Below are positions 24,760 through 35,180 of a stretch of DNA of 64,000 nt, piece after piece (within the stretch, counting starts at the first letter, position 1; each line of letters starts with the position of its first letter). The position numbers and the translations under genes are program-made. The notes below the pieces were generated by a model. The model had not been told where the DNA came from. It ran no database searches and saw only the letters and a program-made list of their open reading frames with translations. Source of the stretch: Actinernus sp. WN-2022 (lineage: Eukaryota; Cnidaria; Anthozoa; Actiniaria; Actinernidae); the NCBI GenBank assembly GCA_030867875.1, contig JAOWCC010000019.1, forward strand, positions 75,296,861 through 75,360,860, written 5' to 3'.

Positions 24760-25070
24760 CGTTCTACTTTCCCTGCAACTTGTCTCGCAATTTTTCGAGA
24801 CTTGACGAGTTGTAAAGAGGGGTGTTACACGCGCAATTTCTTCTGCAACTTGTCTCGCAATGGCGTTGCGTTGCATGTTGCAAGAAAAATTGCCTCGTGT
24901 AACAGGACCTTAAGGCCTTGCGTCTGATTGGATGGCGCGCGAGACTCACATGACTAAGGCTTCGCATCTGATTGGATGGCGCGCGAGACTCACATGACTA
25001 AGGTTTCGCATCTGATTGGATGGCACCCGAGACTCATGTGAATATAGCTTGGCTTTTGATTGGATAGCGC
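24760..25070. repeat. Second GTTGC block plus three to four diverged 44-bp units
   Basis: TTCTACTTTCCCTGCAACTT to ACCTTAAGG repeats the module of 22975-23155. It is followed by satellite units with CACATGACT instead of CATGTGACT and a decaying last unit (GGCTTTTGATTGGATAGCGC). Confidence 0.6.
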
Positions 25071-25079
25071 GCAATATTT

Positions 25080-26035
25080 TATCTCCTCTTTGTGAATGAA
25101 TATTTAAAATACTTTACTAGATTCTATGTAATTAATTTTGATTTTAAAATATATACTTATAATATATATGATATATATAGACAACGCCCGAAATATAAAG
25201 CCCTTGGAAGTTGGACAAGTTGAGTTAGTCATGGACCAAGGTAGCTGGGTCAAAATGAAATGAGGCGTTTCGGCCGAACAATAAAACACGTGTATATAAC
25301 ATGGTAAACAAGGAAGTACAACTCTTTTTATACTTTAAATTTATCTATGCTATGCCCAATTAATCGTCCGGTAACTCTTGATAGACAGTAAATATAAACT
25401 TATAATACTTATATCTGTTCATTGGCATAGTTCATTTTGCACTTTCAAGGTTAATATTAGTATAAATGAACGCCATTTTAACAAAATGGATATCCCCATG
25501 ATATTACAACCCATTTCAGCAGTGCTACGTGTATAACCAGTGTTTCAAGTTTATATACAATCATTCGTCATACTCATTCGACATAATCATTCCACGCAAA
25601 TTTCCACCACTTCTGGTAGGCAATGCATGTTAGCGAACTCTGTCGGATAATTGAATGTGAAAAGCACCTACATTATTCGATTCAGTACCTCAAAACCACG
25701 ATAAACAGTGAGCCTGGTTACAGTGGAATGATTGTGTCGAACTGACTACGTCGAATGAATGCTCTGTGCACGTAACACTGAAATCGGTTGTAAATTCGTA
25801 GTAAACCGTGATGAACCGCCGTAAGAACAGTCCGCATAAGATCATTGAAGGGAATAATGAATATGTGAAAGTCGGGGTAATTCAGACCATGTTGCCAACC
25901 AATCATATCTCATATAGCGCTCTATTGAAGGACTCCTGACCATATAGTACAATGGACCTTATTCATATCACATGCCCGCGCAGGAAGAAGTCTGGTGACA
26001 ATGGTATCAGAGCGAGGCTAGTTGTCCCAATGATC
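25080..26035. other. Non-coding stretch
   Basis: AT-rich (ATATAT near 25140). The only structure seen is a weak inverted pair TTCGACATAATCATTCCAC (25577) / GTGGAATGATTGTGTCGAA (25723). Confidence 0.4.
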
Positions 26036-26330
26036 AGACAGACAGACATACTTTATTTATACACGGTTAAGAACGTCAATACGAAGCTATATACGATTTA
26101 AAAACAGTACATGACTCAATACACACAATCTAAAAACAGTACATAACTCAATAAAGTATTTACCGTGTGGGAGTCCGGTGATGAGAATAGGTCGTCAACG
26201 CCCCTCTTGAAACATGAGAGAGACGTTAGTGTTCTCAGTTTATCAGGAAGCCCGTTCCATAAGGTAGCTCCAGAATAGCTAAAGCTGCGTTTTAGGTAGT
26301 CAGTTTTTGGCATAATTGGAGCCGATCAGA
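26036..26330 (-). mobile_element. LINE 3' end, CR1/L2-type
   Basis: The minus-strand frame 26313-26116 includes YLKRSFSYSGATLWNGLPDK and a S-L-x-x-F-K motif, the standard C-terminus of CR1/L2 ORF2. The 3' UTR ends at 26036 in (CTGT)n, the same tail as the fragment near 7057. Confidence 0.7.
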
Positions 26331-26635
26331 ATTTGTTTAGTTTCCGTCGTACCGTACTGTTGTGTTCTTTTGTGTCATAGGGAATTTAACGTTATTTCCC
26401 ACCATCGACTGTAGATTTTTCTCTTCCTGTGACAAGCTGACAACTGGTCTCCTTTGATGCCTTTATGAATAAGGTCAATACGGTGCAAATTTCTAACTTG
26501 ATTTACTGTTCTTTGGCGTGACGTCGTGGTTGATCTTAACGACATCGTCTATCTTAGCATCGACATATCGCGATCGGGGGACAGCATCGCGACGATCTTA
26601 CTTTTGTCATGTAAGTTTATATGTTATGTCAGTCG

Positions 26636-26948
26636 AATCTATTGAACCTCCAAGTTTCTTTAAAACAAAACTACAAAAATAACACCCTGAGATAGAAGAG
26701 AAATACCATGTGAATGTCTTGCATTCAAACTTTTTCGATTGAGGATGGCAAAGATTAAAGTGGATTACAAAAGCTGATTTTAGAAACTCGATTAGGGTTC
26801 CAGTGAACCGATTTTAAAATAAGTTGCTCTAAATTTCTCTTAAAAGCAGCATTTCTCATCGACTCGAATCTTAGCCGTCCTTCATCAAAATTGTCTCCCA
26901 TTTTCTCCAGTATACCTGGAAAGCATACTCTGGTAATCTGAGTAGTCA
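26636..26948 (-). mobile_element. MITE family 1, copy c
   Basis: Reverse orientation: ACACCCTGAGATAGAAGAGA, then ACAAAAGCTGATTTTAGAAA, then CCAGTATACCTGGAAAGC. It lies immediately 3' of the doublecortin-domain gene and could affect its 3' UTR. Confidence 0.7.
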
Positions 26949-26996
26949 TTTGTGTCTTTCGGCATGAGAATGTTTATCATTTATGGCTTCACAGTA

Positions 26997-29048
26997 TTAG
27001 GCATCATGCGAGGCCCTCTCGGCAAGATTCCCAGGTGCACCACTCTTCACGCTCCCATTGCTCTGCATTGCATTCTTAGAGTTGTTCGTATCGCTTGAAC
27101 CTGCCGGTGGTTCATTCGTTTTACCAGAACTCGGTTTCGCACCGTCATCGTTCTTTGAATCTGGGTTGGGATCGTCTTTAGCTGCGTCATTTTCATCACC
27201 AGCTTTGCCTTCTGCCTCGCTATTATCCTCATCACTTGAAGACTTATCTTCTTTATCTTTTTCTTCCACGTCACTGTCACTGTCACTGTCCTTATCACTT
27301 GGCGGATCTGCCTCGGATTCCTGTTCAACTACGGAGGCCGCATCAGGAGAACTAACATTTTCACTTTGTGGAGAGAGTGCGTCAGCCGCTGGAGGCGATT
27401 CCTTCGCATCTTCCTTTGCCTCTTCATCGTCATCGCTATCTTTCACTTCGGTTTCTTTTCGTGCTTCGTCGTCAGGACTCGGGCTCTGCTTACTATCGTC
27501 AGTTACGACGTCATCAGCATTTCGGTTTTCCAGGATGGCTTCTTCATCACTGCCTAACAACGCTTCCTCCGTTGTTAGCACTTCTTCTTCTACGACTTCT
27601 CCAGTATCGTGAACTTCTGGAACATTTTTCTCTTCTTCTTTCTCTTCCTCTTCCCTTCGCGGCCTCTCCTCTTTATTCTCTAGTCCATTTACCCAAGCCT
27701 CTTGTTGATTTAAGTTATCTGCGATGGTTTCTTCCCCTGCTTGTACTGTCTCGCGAATTCGCTGCTCTAAGGTTTTCTCGGTATCGTCTTTCCCTTCTTC
27801 TTCTAAATACGTCACATCTTCGACGGTTTCCGTAATTTCTTCGTCGACTTCCTCTGCCGGCACGTCATCGATTAGTTTCTCAGTAAGAGTTTTCCGGTCA
27901 TCGAGTATCATTTCACCCCACTCGTGCTGCATCCCACTAGCGTTATACAGTTTTTTCGCAATCGAATCCCTCTCAGCAGCCTCGAGTTCACCAATATTAG
28001 GAGGTATCAGTTCACCAGTTTCGGATGGCTTGTCGGAAGTCGATTCCTCAACGGCTTTACGGAGGGCTTTTACTTGGGAAGGCAAGTTAAAATCTGGGGA
28101 TTCCTCACCGAAGAGCGGCGGAGTTGCTGATAGCGTATAGTTATGAAAACTCTCCTGCTTTTGTGATGTTAGCGTTTGTTCTTCTGAAGTAGGATTTGCA
28201 TTTGAATTCCTTGTGGACCCGACAGCCATGTTTGAAGTAGAATTAAGGTGAGCTACACGTGTATGGTTGTCTTGTTTTGGCGGTCTCTTTGGTTTATACG
28301 CTTGTGCTTTAGGATTCTTCTTTGGCGACTTATAGCCTCCGGTATATCCTCCCTGACTGTATCCTATCTGCGGTGACTTAGTGAATTGGAATCCTCGAGG
28401 ACTCAAGCCGAAATTCTCGTAGTCCATCAACTTGAACGTACAACCCCGTTCAACTACTACATATTTCCCATCGTGTTGTATCTGAGACGGCTCGAGCATT
28501 TGCCTCCCATCTAGGGCAAACAACTTTGCGATGGCGAAATTACAGTCTATGTTACTCTCTTGTAAAGCGATCAGAACCATTTCCATACTCGATAGCGTTT
28601 TTCTCTTAAGAACAATCTTTCTCGCTGGAGTCATTGTGTCTCCATTACGAAATACATGAATGCGTTTTAAAGCCAGTTTCTCTCCTTCGTACACTTTCTT
28701 AGCTCTCCCTGAAGATGGCAACTGGTTTCTCCAAATTGGAGGGAGTCTTGCAGTCCTTCTAGCCTTGATTTCTCCGTATTTTATTCTCTTGAAGCTTTCC
28801 CTCCCAACCGCGACATATCTACCGCCGTTTTCGAGATTTTCCACGCTCTTGATAGCGTGTCTTCCTTGGGGCGTGAATATTCGCTGGACAGCACAGTTGT
28901 ACTGAGTGAAAAAAGTTGCTGTGTCGAGAAATGCATCGAAGCTTCGATAATACCGGTTATTTACGACGACCTCTTTTCCAATAAAGTTCTGGTCACCGTT
29001 TCTAAAGAGAGTGATTCTCATTGCGTGTGGCACACCAACGTCGGCCAT
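26997..29048 (-). CDS. Doublecortin-domain protein, DCDC2-like
   Basis: A 683-residue protein from one uninterrupted coding exon. Two doublecortin (DCX) domains are tandem: residues 10-93 (RITLFRNGDQNFIGKEVVVN ... GGRYVAVGRESFK) and 128-211 (KRIHVFRNGDTMTPARKIVL ... DGKYVVVERGCTFK). DCX domains bind and stabilise microtubules; in DCDC2-type proteins they act mainly in cilia. A basic linker (220-270) follows, then from about 355 to 660 a very acidic, low-complexity tail rich in Glu, Asp and Ser, likely disordered. The start is supported by a strong 3' splice site (TTTTCTTACATCAG, exon from 29060) 12 nt before ATG, so a non-coding 5' exon lies further upstream and was not located. Human DCDC2 is shorter (about 480 residues). 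The two-domain order fits DCDC2, but the exact orthology is inference. Confidence 0.9.
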   Translation of the reverse strand: MADVGVPHAMRITLFRNGDQNFIGKEVVVNNRYYRSFDAFLDTATFFTQYNCAVQRIFTPQGRHAIKSVENLENGGRYVAVGRESFKRIKYGEIKARRTARLPPIWRNQLPSSGRAKKVYEGEKLALKRIHVFRNGDTMTPARKIVLKRKTLSSMEMVLIALQESNIDCNFAIAKLFALDGRQMLEPSQIQHDGKYVVVERGCTFKLMDYENFGLSPRGFQFTKSPQIGYSQGGYTGGYKSPKKNPKAQAYKPKRPPKQDNHTRVAHLNSTSNMAVGSTRNSNANPTSEEQTLTSQKQESFHNYTLSATPPLFGEESPDFNLPSQVKALRKAVEESTSDKPSETGELIPPNIGELEAAERDSIAKKLYNASGMQHEWGEMILDDRKTLTEKLIDDVPAEEVDEEITETVEDVTYLEEEGKDDTEKTLEQRIRETVQAGEETIADNLNQQEAWVNGLENKEERPRREEEEKEEEKNVPEVHDTGEVVEEEVLTTEEALLGSDEEAILENRNADDVVTDDSKQSPSPDDEARKETEVKDSDDDEEAKEDAKESPPAADALSPQSENVSSPDAASVVEQESEADPPSDKDSDSDSDVEEKDKEDKSSSDEDNSEAEGKAGDENDAAKDDPNPDSKNDDGAKPSSGKTNEPPAGSSDTNNSKNAMQSNGSVKSGAPGNLAERASHDA

Positions 29049-29070
29049 TCTGTGTCTGTTCTGATGTAAG
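29049..29070 (-). promoter_or_regulatory. 3' splice site before the doublecortin-gene ATG
   Basis: On the minus strand a pyrimidine tract ends in ACATCAG at 29061, leaving 12 nt of 5' UTR before ATG 29048. It shows that the mRNA leader is spliced. Confidence 0.65.
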
Positions 29071-29564
29071 AAAACAGAGAATTGATTAAATAATTATATT
29101 TTAATTGTTTCTGTCGGTAGTCCAATTGAGGACTCGAGCCTTTGGTGCATTCAGACGAACTTGGCATGCAGTTGGCATCTATACTTGCATGTCAGATGAT
29201 TTATTGACTTTATTCAAATTACGCCGGGCGAGACTTGTTATGTCTTGCAAGTTTAAGAGCTATCAAACAGTGTTTAATTCTCGGTTGTTTCTTCAAAATC
29301 ATCAAACTTTCAAAATTCAGGTGCAAGTAATTGCCTTCGGTCAAGCAAGTGTAATCATTTTGAAGACGCGAGTATACAATGTCTGACGGCATATGCCACT
29401 GACTGTCTGGCGCCAATTAAGATCGATACTATATTTACTTATCCTTCATTATAAAGTCGGTATTCGAGACTGAATTAAGCTGGGGGGCTTTTCCGTTTTT
29501 TCTCGTTTCCAAAAATAAACGAAGAGCGAAAAGAAACAACCTTATAACTCATTACAAAATATAG

Positions 29565-29922
29565 GATTTAAAGGTGCACTGACAATCGAATTGAACCTTC
29601 GAGTTTCTTTAAAACCAACTTCAAATATAACACCCTGAGATAGAAGAGAAATACTAGATGTAAATGTCCTGATATGTGTTTCAATCTTTTTCGATAGAGG
29701 ATGACAAAGATTAAACTGAAGTGGATTACAAAAGCTTACTGCTAGAAACTTGATTTCGGTTACAGTTAACCGATTTCGCGTTCGGCTCTCAATTTCTCTT
29801 AAAGGCAGTATTTTCATCCACTCAAATCTTTGACATTCTTCATTAACATTGTCTCAAATTTACTCCAGTATACCTGGAAAGCTTACTCTGCTAATCTGAG
29901 TAGTTATTTTTGTCTTTCGTCA
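29565..29922 (-). mobile_element. MITE family 1, copy d
   Basis: Full-length reverse copy from TTTAAAGGTGCACTGACAAT to CCAGTATACCTGGAAAGC. It lies just upstream of the doublecortin-domain gene, within a possible leader intron or promoter. Confidence 0.75.
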
Positions 29923-30620
29923 ATTGTGCCCCAGCACAATTGATATGTGAATTGAAAACATTGGTGCATTATCTTGGGAACGCTGTTTCATATTGTTTGG
30001 CGCAGTCCGGAAATTTAGAAAAAGATGTGTCCAACAAAAGCGTCCGATGAGAAACAATCATTTGGTCGAAAGTCGATATTTGTTCTCTCACAGAAATAAA
30101 AGTCCGGAAAATAGGTTTTTGCTGTTTTCTTCCGCTTTCTATGACGCACTGCTCGTTATAAGGCTAGCAGATCTCCGTTTTAAACATGGCTGAGAATACG
30201 TTTTACAATTAAATCAGAGTCCAATTAAATGGAGGAAGTTTTGTTATTGCACTCAGAGAAGTTTCGAAAAGAGCCAATTAAAATCCTCAGAGAAAGTGGT
30301 AACGCATAATGAGATGCAAACACCCACTGTTCAGAGAAGCGACTATATTCAAGATTATATTATACCTTACAAATAATCCATCAATTAAATGTGTCTACCA
30401 GGGTCACGTGCATGCCAGCCCAATATTTTTAGACAGCAAGCTATCTATGAAACAGTTCGCTTGACTCTGTTTACGCTGTTGTGTTCAGTTATTGATTGTA
30501 GGCCGATTATATACATAAGACACTTATAGGTTTCATCCTCGTCCACTATGGAAAATATTTAAGTCTCGACTTTTAATATTAGACTCGACCTTCGGTCTCG
30601 CCCAATATTGAAGTCTCGAC

Positions 30621-30989
30621 TTAAAGTGCAAGTATCATGTCAAAAAAAAATGTACTATTGTGCTTGTTTCTCACAAAAAGAGATTAATATTCCAAATTTT
30701 GTAATATTTCTGGCATTTAATCCCTAATTTTGGTTACCTTTCATGGATCCTGTGACGTCATAAGATGAATCAACTCCCTCCCTTGAGAAAACTACTACAA
30801 TAAAATCCCGTAGGTTTTCATTGTGACATCACAAGATGAATCAATCCCGCAATTCGGGTAGCGTTTATTCTAGTTTAATTTCTGCTCCTGCCTCTCAAAG
30901 AAAACTAAATTAGATAACTGAAGTATATCAGAAATAGAATTTTGGGCAAAAAGAGTTCATGTTGTTTTATAGCGCTACTTGCACTTTAA
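30621..30989. mobile_element. TTAA-ended MITE
   Basis: Ends TTAAAGTGCAAGTA and TACTTGCACTTTAA are exact complements. Inside, GTGACGTCATAAGATGAATC and GTGACATCACAAGATGAATC form an internal direct repeat about 75 bp apart. Non-coding. Confidence 0.6.
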
Positions 30990-31021
30990 ATATTTTCCCA
31001 TATTGGGCTCGGATGAATCCA

Positions 31022-31188
31022 ATTCACTCTTTTCACCTGGTGGCCATCTTGGATTCAAATCGAGGCAATCCTTTGTTTTTGCCAGGTGAGCCTCATTTTG
31101 ACTATCCCTCACTACGAGGCTGACCTGGCAAAAACAAAGGATTGCCTCGCTTTGAATCCAAGATGGCCACCAGGTGAAAAGAGTGAAT
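31022..31188. mobile_element. Foldback MITE, 167 bp
   Basis: ATTCACTCTTTTCACCTGGT at the left is the complement of the right end. Pairing continues through GGCCATCTTGGATTCAAA and CGAGGCAATCCTTTGTTTTT, leaving a loop of about 30 nt. A full hairpin is expected in single strands. Confidence 0.75.
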
Positions 31189-31449
31189 AGGTGTCTGCAT
31201 CATACTCCTTCTCACCCCATAACATTTGCAAAATCGTAATATGTTTCCGGTCGGCTAACATGGTCGACTGTTGTCCCATTTCTGTTAATCTTTGCACTCA
31301 AATGAGTCAGTTTGCATGTGACAGTGGGTTACTGGGTGATGCAATCTCTCGGCCAAACACACACATCCCACATGTGTTAGGCGGATGTGCGAGGATAATC
31401 AAGAGAATCGGTGATGGAGATCTAGGCGCGCGGAGTATTTTAGGCATAT

Positions 31450-31570
31450 GCATTCTCAATTCAATTCAATTTTATTTTGCACTTATCGATAGAGCAAGTT
31501 ACAATGTGAGAATAGAAGATAATAAATCAAGAGGAAAAAAAGAAAAGAATATGAAAAAATAGTTACATAT
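31450..31570 (-). mobile_element. Probable LINE 3' tail
   Basis: Read on the minus strand it ends AGTGCAAAATAAAATTGAAT followed by TGAAT repeats, a common LINE tail form. No coding portion is preserved. Just beyond, 31610-31690 holds a short inverted pair (CAGACCCTTCTCTTAT / ATAAGAGAAGGGTCTG). Confidence 0.35.
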
Positions 31571-31915
31571 AAGTGTGCAGCGGCCAAAGTGGCAGTGCTT
31601 TCGAGTTGGCCTCTGCGACCCAGACCCTTCTCTTATTTCTTTCTGCGCATGCTCGAGACATAAGAGAAGGGTCTGGGGTCGAGAATGAGGCATATGAACT
31701 TGAAATATCGATTGAAAATGAGGCATTACATGACCTTAGTTTCGCGCTTCCGCGCATGTACGAGTTAAAAAACCTTGCATTTTACGACTCGGCTTCAACG
31801 GTACACCGAGTATAAATGAATATCAACATTTATTAGAGTACGCCAGAGAAGTTTGATGGCGTGGATTTATGTCACCTTTTAAAAATTAGAAAATCTTCGA
31901 AAACAAGGGTAGTCC

Positions 31916-31972
31916 AGTCTCGTACCAAGAGTTGCATCTCCACCGAGATGGAGCTCTGAGTACGAGACTGAA
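31916..31972. repeat. Short hairpin element
   Basis: CAGTCTCGTAC pairs with GTACGAGACTG around an internal CATCTCCACCGAGATG hairpin. Confidence 0.45.
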
Positions 31973-32741
31973 TTTAGCTTTGCGGGTCATATAAAACTCT
32001 GCACTGGATTGGAGATATCAATAACTTAATACCATTACACACTTTCGGCACAAACAAACTTCCCAGTATCACTAATCTTGGCAGACTCTTCAGTTAGCGT
32101 CGAAGCATTCATTAGTGCAACTAGTGACAAACGGCACTACATCTTAACAAGCTAGGTCGGTGGTGAGTTTGATTTCGTGGCGTGGTTACAAATTAACAAG
32201 GGTTTGCCTTCATTTCATTTTAGATTTACAAATAACTTGAAGTCTGTCATCAGTGACAACCAAAGTTTAGCGCTAAGAACGAAATGAAAGCAAACCAGTA
32301 AGGTTTATTGATGAGCGAAAGTATAGTGGTTCTAATCCTGATTCCGTACTCAGTGAAGAATTCGTTTGTCTAGGCAACTGAATGAACAACGCCAACACAA
32401 GCATGAAATAACTGATACGAACCATGCAAAATTCACTGGCTTGCCTAATGAATAAAATACATTAAGATGAAACTCCAAAAAACTAACACAAAAATCCAAT
32501 ACAGGTTGCTAGGTTACGAGGATTAGCCTCAGCTTTAAGGAGTATTCTACTACAACGAATTTAATATTGTATTCGCAAGAGTTTATTATATACGCTGAGC
32601 TCGTTTCCGCACTTGAAATAGCTCGCTTCTCGTTTTGTTGTATGACTAATAAAGGTTTATCAAATGCGACACTAAGTCTTGGCTTTGTGTTCAACTGAAT
32701 ATCACTAAAAGCTCCAACTACAAACTGAATGTTCACTTTAC

Positions 32742-32805
32742 CTGATTCGAGGTCATTAAGAATTCCCTTCCGCGATGCCTTCACATTTTGATCAACATAT
32801 ATTCC
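32742..32805 (-). CDS. Candidate internal exon, unknown gene
   Basis: The minus strand shows a pyrimidine-rich acceptor (CATCCTTACAG) and a GTAAAG donor around 64 nt. The only long open frame reads GIYVDQNVKASRKGILNDLE. It may follow the candidate at 33611-33655 in phase. A partly similar peptide (GIYIDVN) is encoded at about 33790 on the same strand. No family is recognised and no start or stop was located. Confidence 0.3.
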
Positions 32806-33610
32806 CTGTAAGGATGAGTTTGGATTAGATTTTCAGCTAGAAATCACAGAAGAGTCCAGCGTCTGATTGATAAGATGTTCTACATTTAATTTATGTCTTG
32901 TGTATAGTATGTTGGGCTTTAAGTCCATGATCAACAAACGAGAAAGACGCGAGGCCATTGAGCTGAATATTCAAAACATCACTGTGAGAAAATATCATTA
33001 TGCGAAAGGTTTTCAGTACACCAAATGCTGCCAAAATACAATCAATATGCAGCCATTTATCTCAATATCAAATGACAAATGTCAGATACCAAAAATGGCT
33101 GAGAATAATTACTGGTACTGAATATTGGCGCTCGCCCCTGACAACGAGTAAATAGAACTCCGAATTTGATAATCACCGCATGTTACGTACGCCGCGATCG
33201 ACAAGCACTGGAATCTCTGGTTTATTAAATTGAATTTAACATACAGGTATAAATATATGGGATGGAATGTGATTTTATATTGAAAAGTTTAATGAAAGCT
33301 TGTTACAGCTCTTGGAAACAACATGGCAAACGTTGAATATAATATTTCTGATATCGTTCATGAATCCCGAGATGAATCCTGATTCAATCAAACATGAAGA
33401 CTCATCGTTGATCAAAATATAGTTCTTCCCGCAAGATATCAGTACAATTGTACCATAGATTGAACGATTTTATAATGTTTAATTGAAGTCGTACAAATCG
33501 TGTGATCGAATCGATAACCTAACGTGTTAGTCACAAAAGTTTCGTTTTCGTGTACACGATATTTTTGTACGACTAAACTAAATTAAACATATATATTGCT
33601 ACAATCTTAC

Positions 33611-33655
33611 CGGTTTTCTCCGCGCTTCTTTCCGTAAATCCGTAAATTTAGCTTT
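33611..33655 (-). CDS. Candidate short internal exon, unknown gene
   Basis: The 45 nt end in a strong donor (AAACCG|GTAAGA) and follow a pyrimidine tract (TCCTCTTCCTCGTTTAAAG). The frame reads KAKFTDLRKEARRKP and joins the exon at 32742-32805 in phase. If this is instead a non-coding first exon, the donor could still be real. On the plus strand a Kozak-type AAGATGG at 33748 opens a 17-codon frame ending at a GTAATA donor, so a bidirectional promoter is possible. Confidence 0.25.
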
Positions 33656-34491
33656 CTTTAAACGAGGAAGAGGATTTATCGACGTCTTTTAAATCTCTAG
33701 GGAGTAATTCTGCTGTAACGGAAGGTTCCGAACTGTTTTCTCCAAGATGGCCGTTGACCGTGACAGATGGGAGATTGACGTCTATGTAGATTCCGGTAAT
33801 ACTTCACGGCATGCGACCTTCTGTTTGTGTTAATTGTTCGCTAAGCAAAGAAAACCTCGCTTAATGATTACCAATAAATCTGCCTTTCATCAGACAAGAA
33901 AGCCCCTTGGCGCAACTTATATGTGATTGATCACAAATTCACAATGGCAGCTTTGATAATCCTAGAAATTACCTTTTGAAACTTTCCAATCAGTATAGGC
34001 TTTACTTGTTTTTGTTTTGTTGCGAGGGACTGGAAAAAAAGCCAAACTTAATTAGCATGGTAAGCTCCGTATCGACAGAAGTCATTGCCACGGAAACACA
34101 AACAGATTTGATCAGTATCCATACTAATTAAAGTTCAAAGTTTCAAAAGGCAATTTCTAGGGTTATCAAAATTGCCCTCGTGATCTATCAGTCACCTTTC
34201 ATAAATGTCAAAAAGTGTATTGAAAATATCTGAATCACAAATTAAATTCAAAAACACAGGACTTGGAAGAAAATAAAAATCCTCTGAGTTTACCCTGCGA
34301 GCAGAGGTTTCTCATCTCCTTGCCTTTCCTGTCGCCGAAAGAAACCTCTGCCACGAAACGATTGGTTTTCCCGTTGAAAATGTGCCACGGTATCTGGATT
34401 GCCATTGGCCGAAAAAAAATGAGACGGTAAACATTGTAGATTCATTGTTATGGCGCGTATTTCTTGTCAAAATTCAATTCGACATGCGTTA

Positions 34492-34772
34492 TCAAAGTTC
34501 AACATTCGTCATTATAGTTTAGTCACCGATCGTTATTAAAGTTCGACATTCCTTGTTAGAGTTCGACATTCGTTATTAAAGTGCGACATTCGTTATTTAA
34601 GTCAATATTAGAGTTTGACATTCGTTGTTAGAGCTCGACGTTCGTTATTAAAGTTCGACATTCGTTATTAGAGTTCGAAGTTCGTTATTAGAGTTCGAAG
34701 TTCGTTATTTAAGTTCGACATTCGTTATTAAGAGTTCGAAGTTCGTTATTCAAGTTCGACATTCGTTATTCA
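34492..34772. repeat. 20-21-bp tandem array, left foldback arm
   Basis: Variants of GTTCGACATTCGTTATTAAA, about 13 units, with GAAGTTCG and CAATATTAG variants. A shorter inverted counterpart is at about 36250-36440 in the right arm. Confidence 0.75.
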
Positions 34773-34871
34773 ATGAGACTGGGTCGAAATTTGGCAGAGC
34801 GAGGAAACTGGGAAACGTGCTTAACACATTTTCCTCTCTGGCTTTACAGCTAAAGATGTTTTCCTCTCTAG

Positions 34872-35018
34872 GGTACAGTCTCTTATTCAATTTCTAAACA
34901 ACTTTGATGGCTTTGAGTTTGATACAAGAAATCTGGATAACTTAATTACGCGTGCTAATATGTTGTATCACCATGCTGTACGTCTCGCATCAGTTGACAT
35001 GGTTACGGTGGCTTATAA
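34872..35018 (+). pseudogene. Captured coding segment in the foldback arm
   Basis: A splice acceptor (TTTTCCTCTCTAG) precedes an open frame including VQSLIQFLNNFDGFEFDTRN and ANMLYHHAVRLASVDMV. The right arm (36233-36059, minus) has the same frame with an 18-codon stretch (starting GESTINKLRS) that the left arm lacks, but it has lost the acceptor. This looks like an exon captured from a host or element gene. I do not recognise the family. Confidence 0.45.
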
Positions 35019-35033
35019 GGGCATCATGAGAAA

Positions 35034-35180
35034 CCGAGATACGAGAATCCGAGATACGAGAATCCGAGATGCGAGAATCCGAGATGCGAGAATCCGAGAT
35101 GCGAGAATCCGAGATGCGAGATGCGAGATGCGAGAATCCGAGATGCGAGAATCCGAGTTGCGAGAATCCGAGATAGGAAT
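35034..35180. repeat. 15-bp tandem array (left arm)
   Basis: About ten units of CGAGAATCCGAGATG with single-base variants. The mirror array is at 35880-36055. As multiples of three they stay open in several frames (RIRDA or RESEM repeats), so long frames here are not evidence of a gene. Confidence 0.8.

Noticed and set aside
27058..27835. Plus-strand frames of 155-184 codons opposite the doublecortin gene
   Set aside because: They are antisense to the acidic Glu/Asp/Ser tail, where codon bias leaves other frames open. No domain and no splice context.
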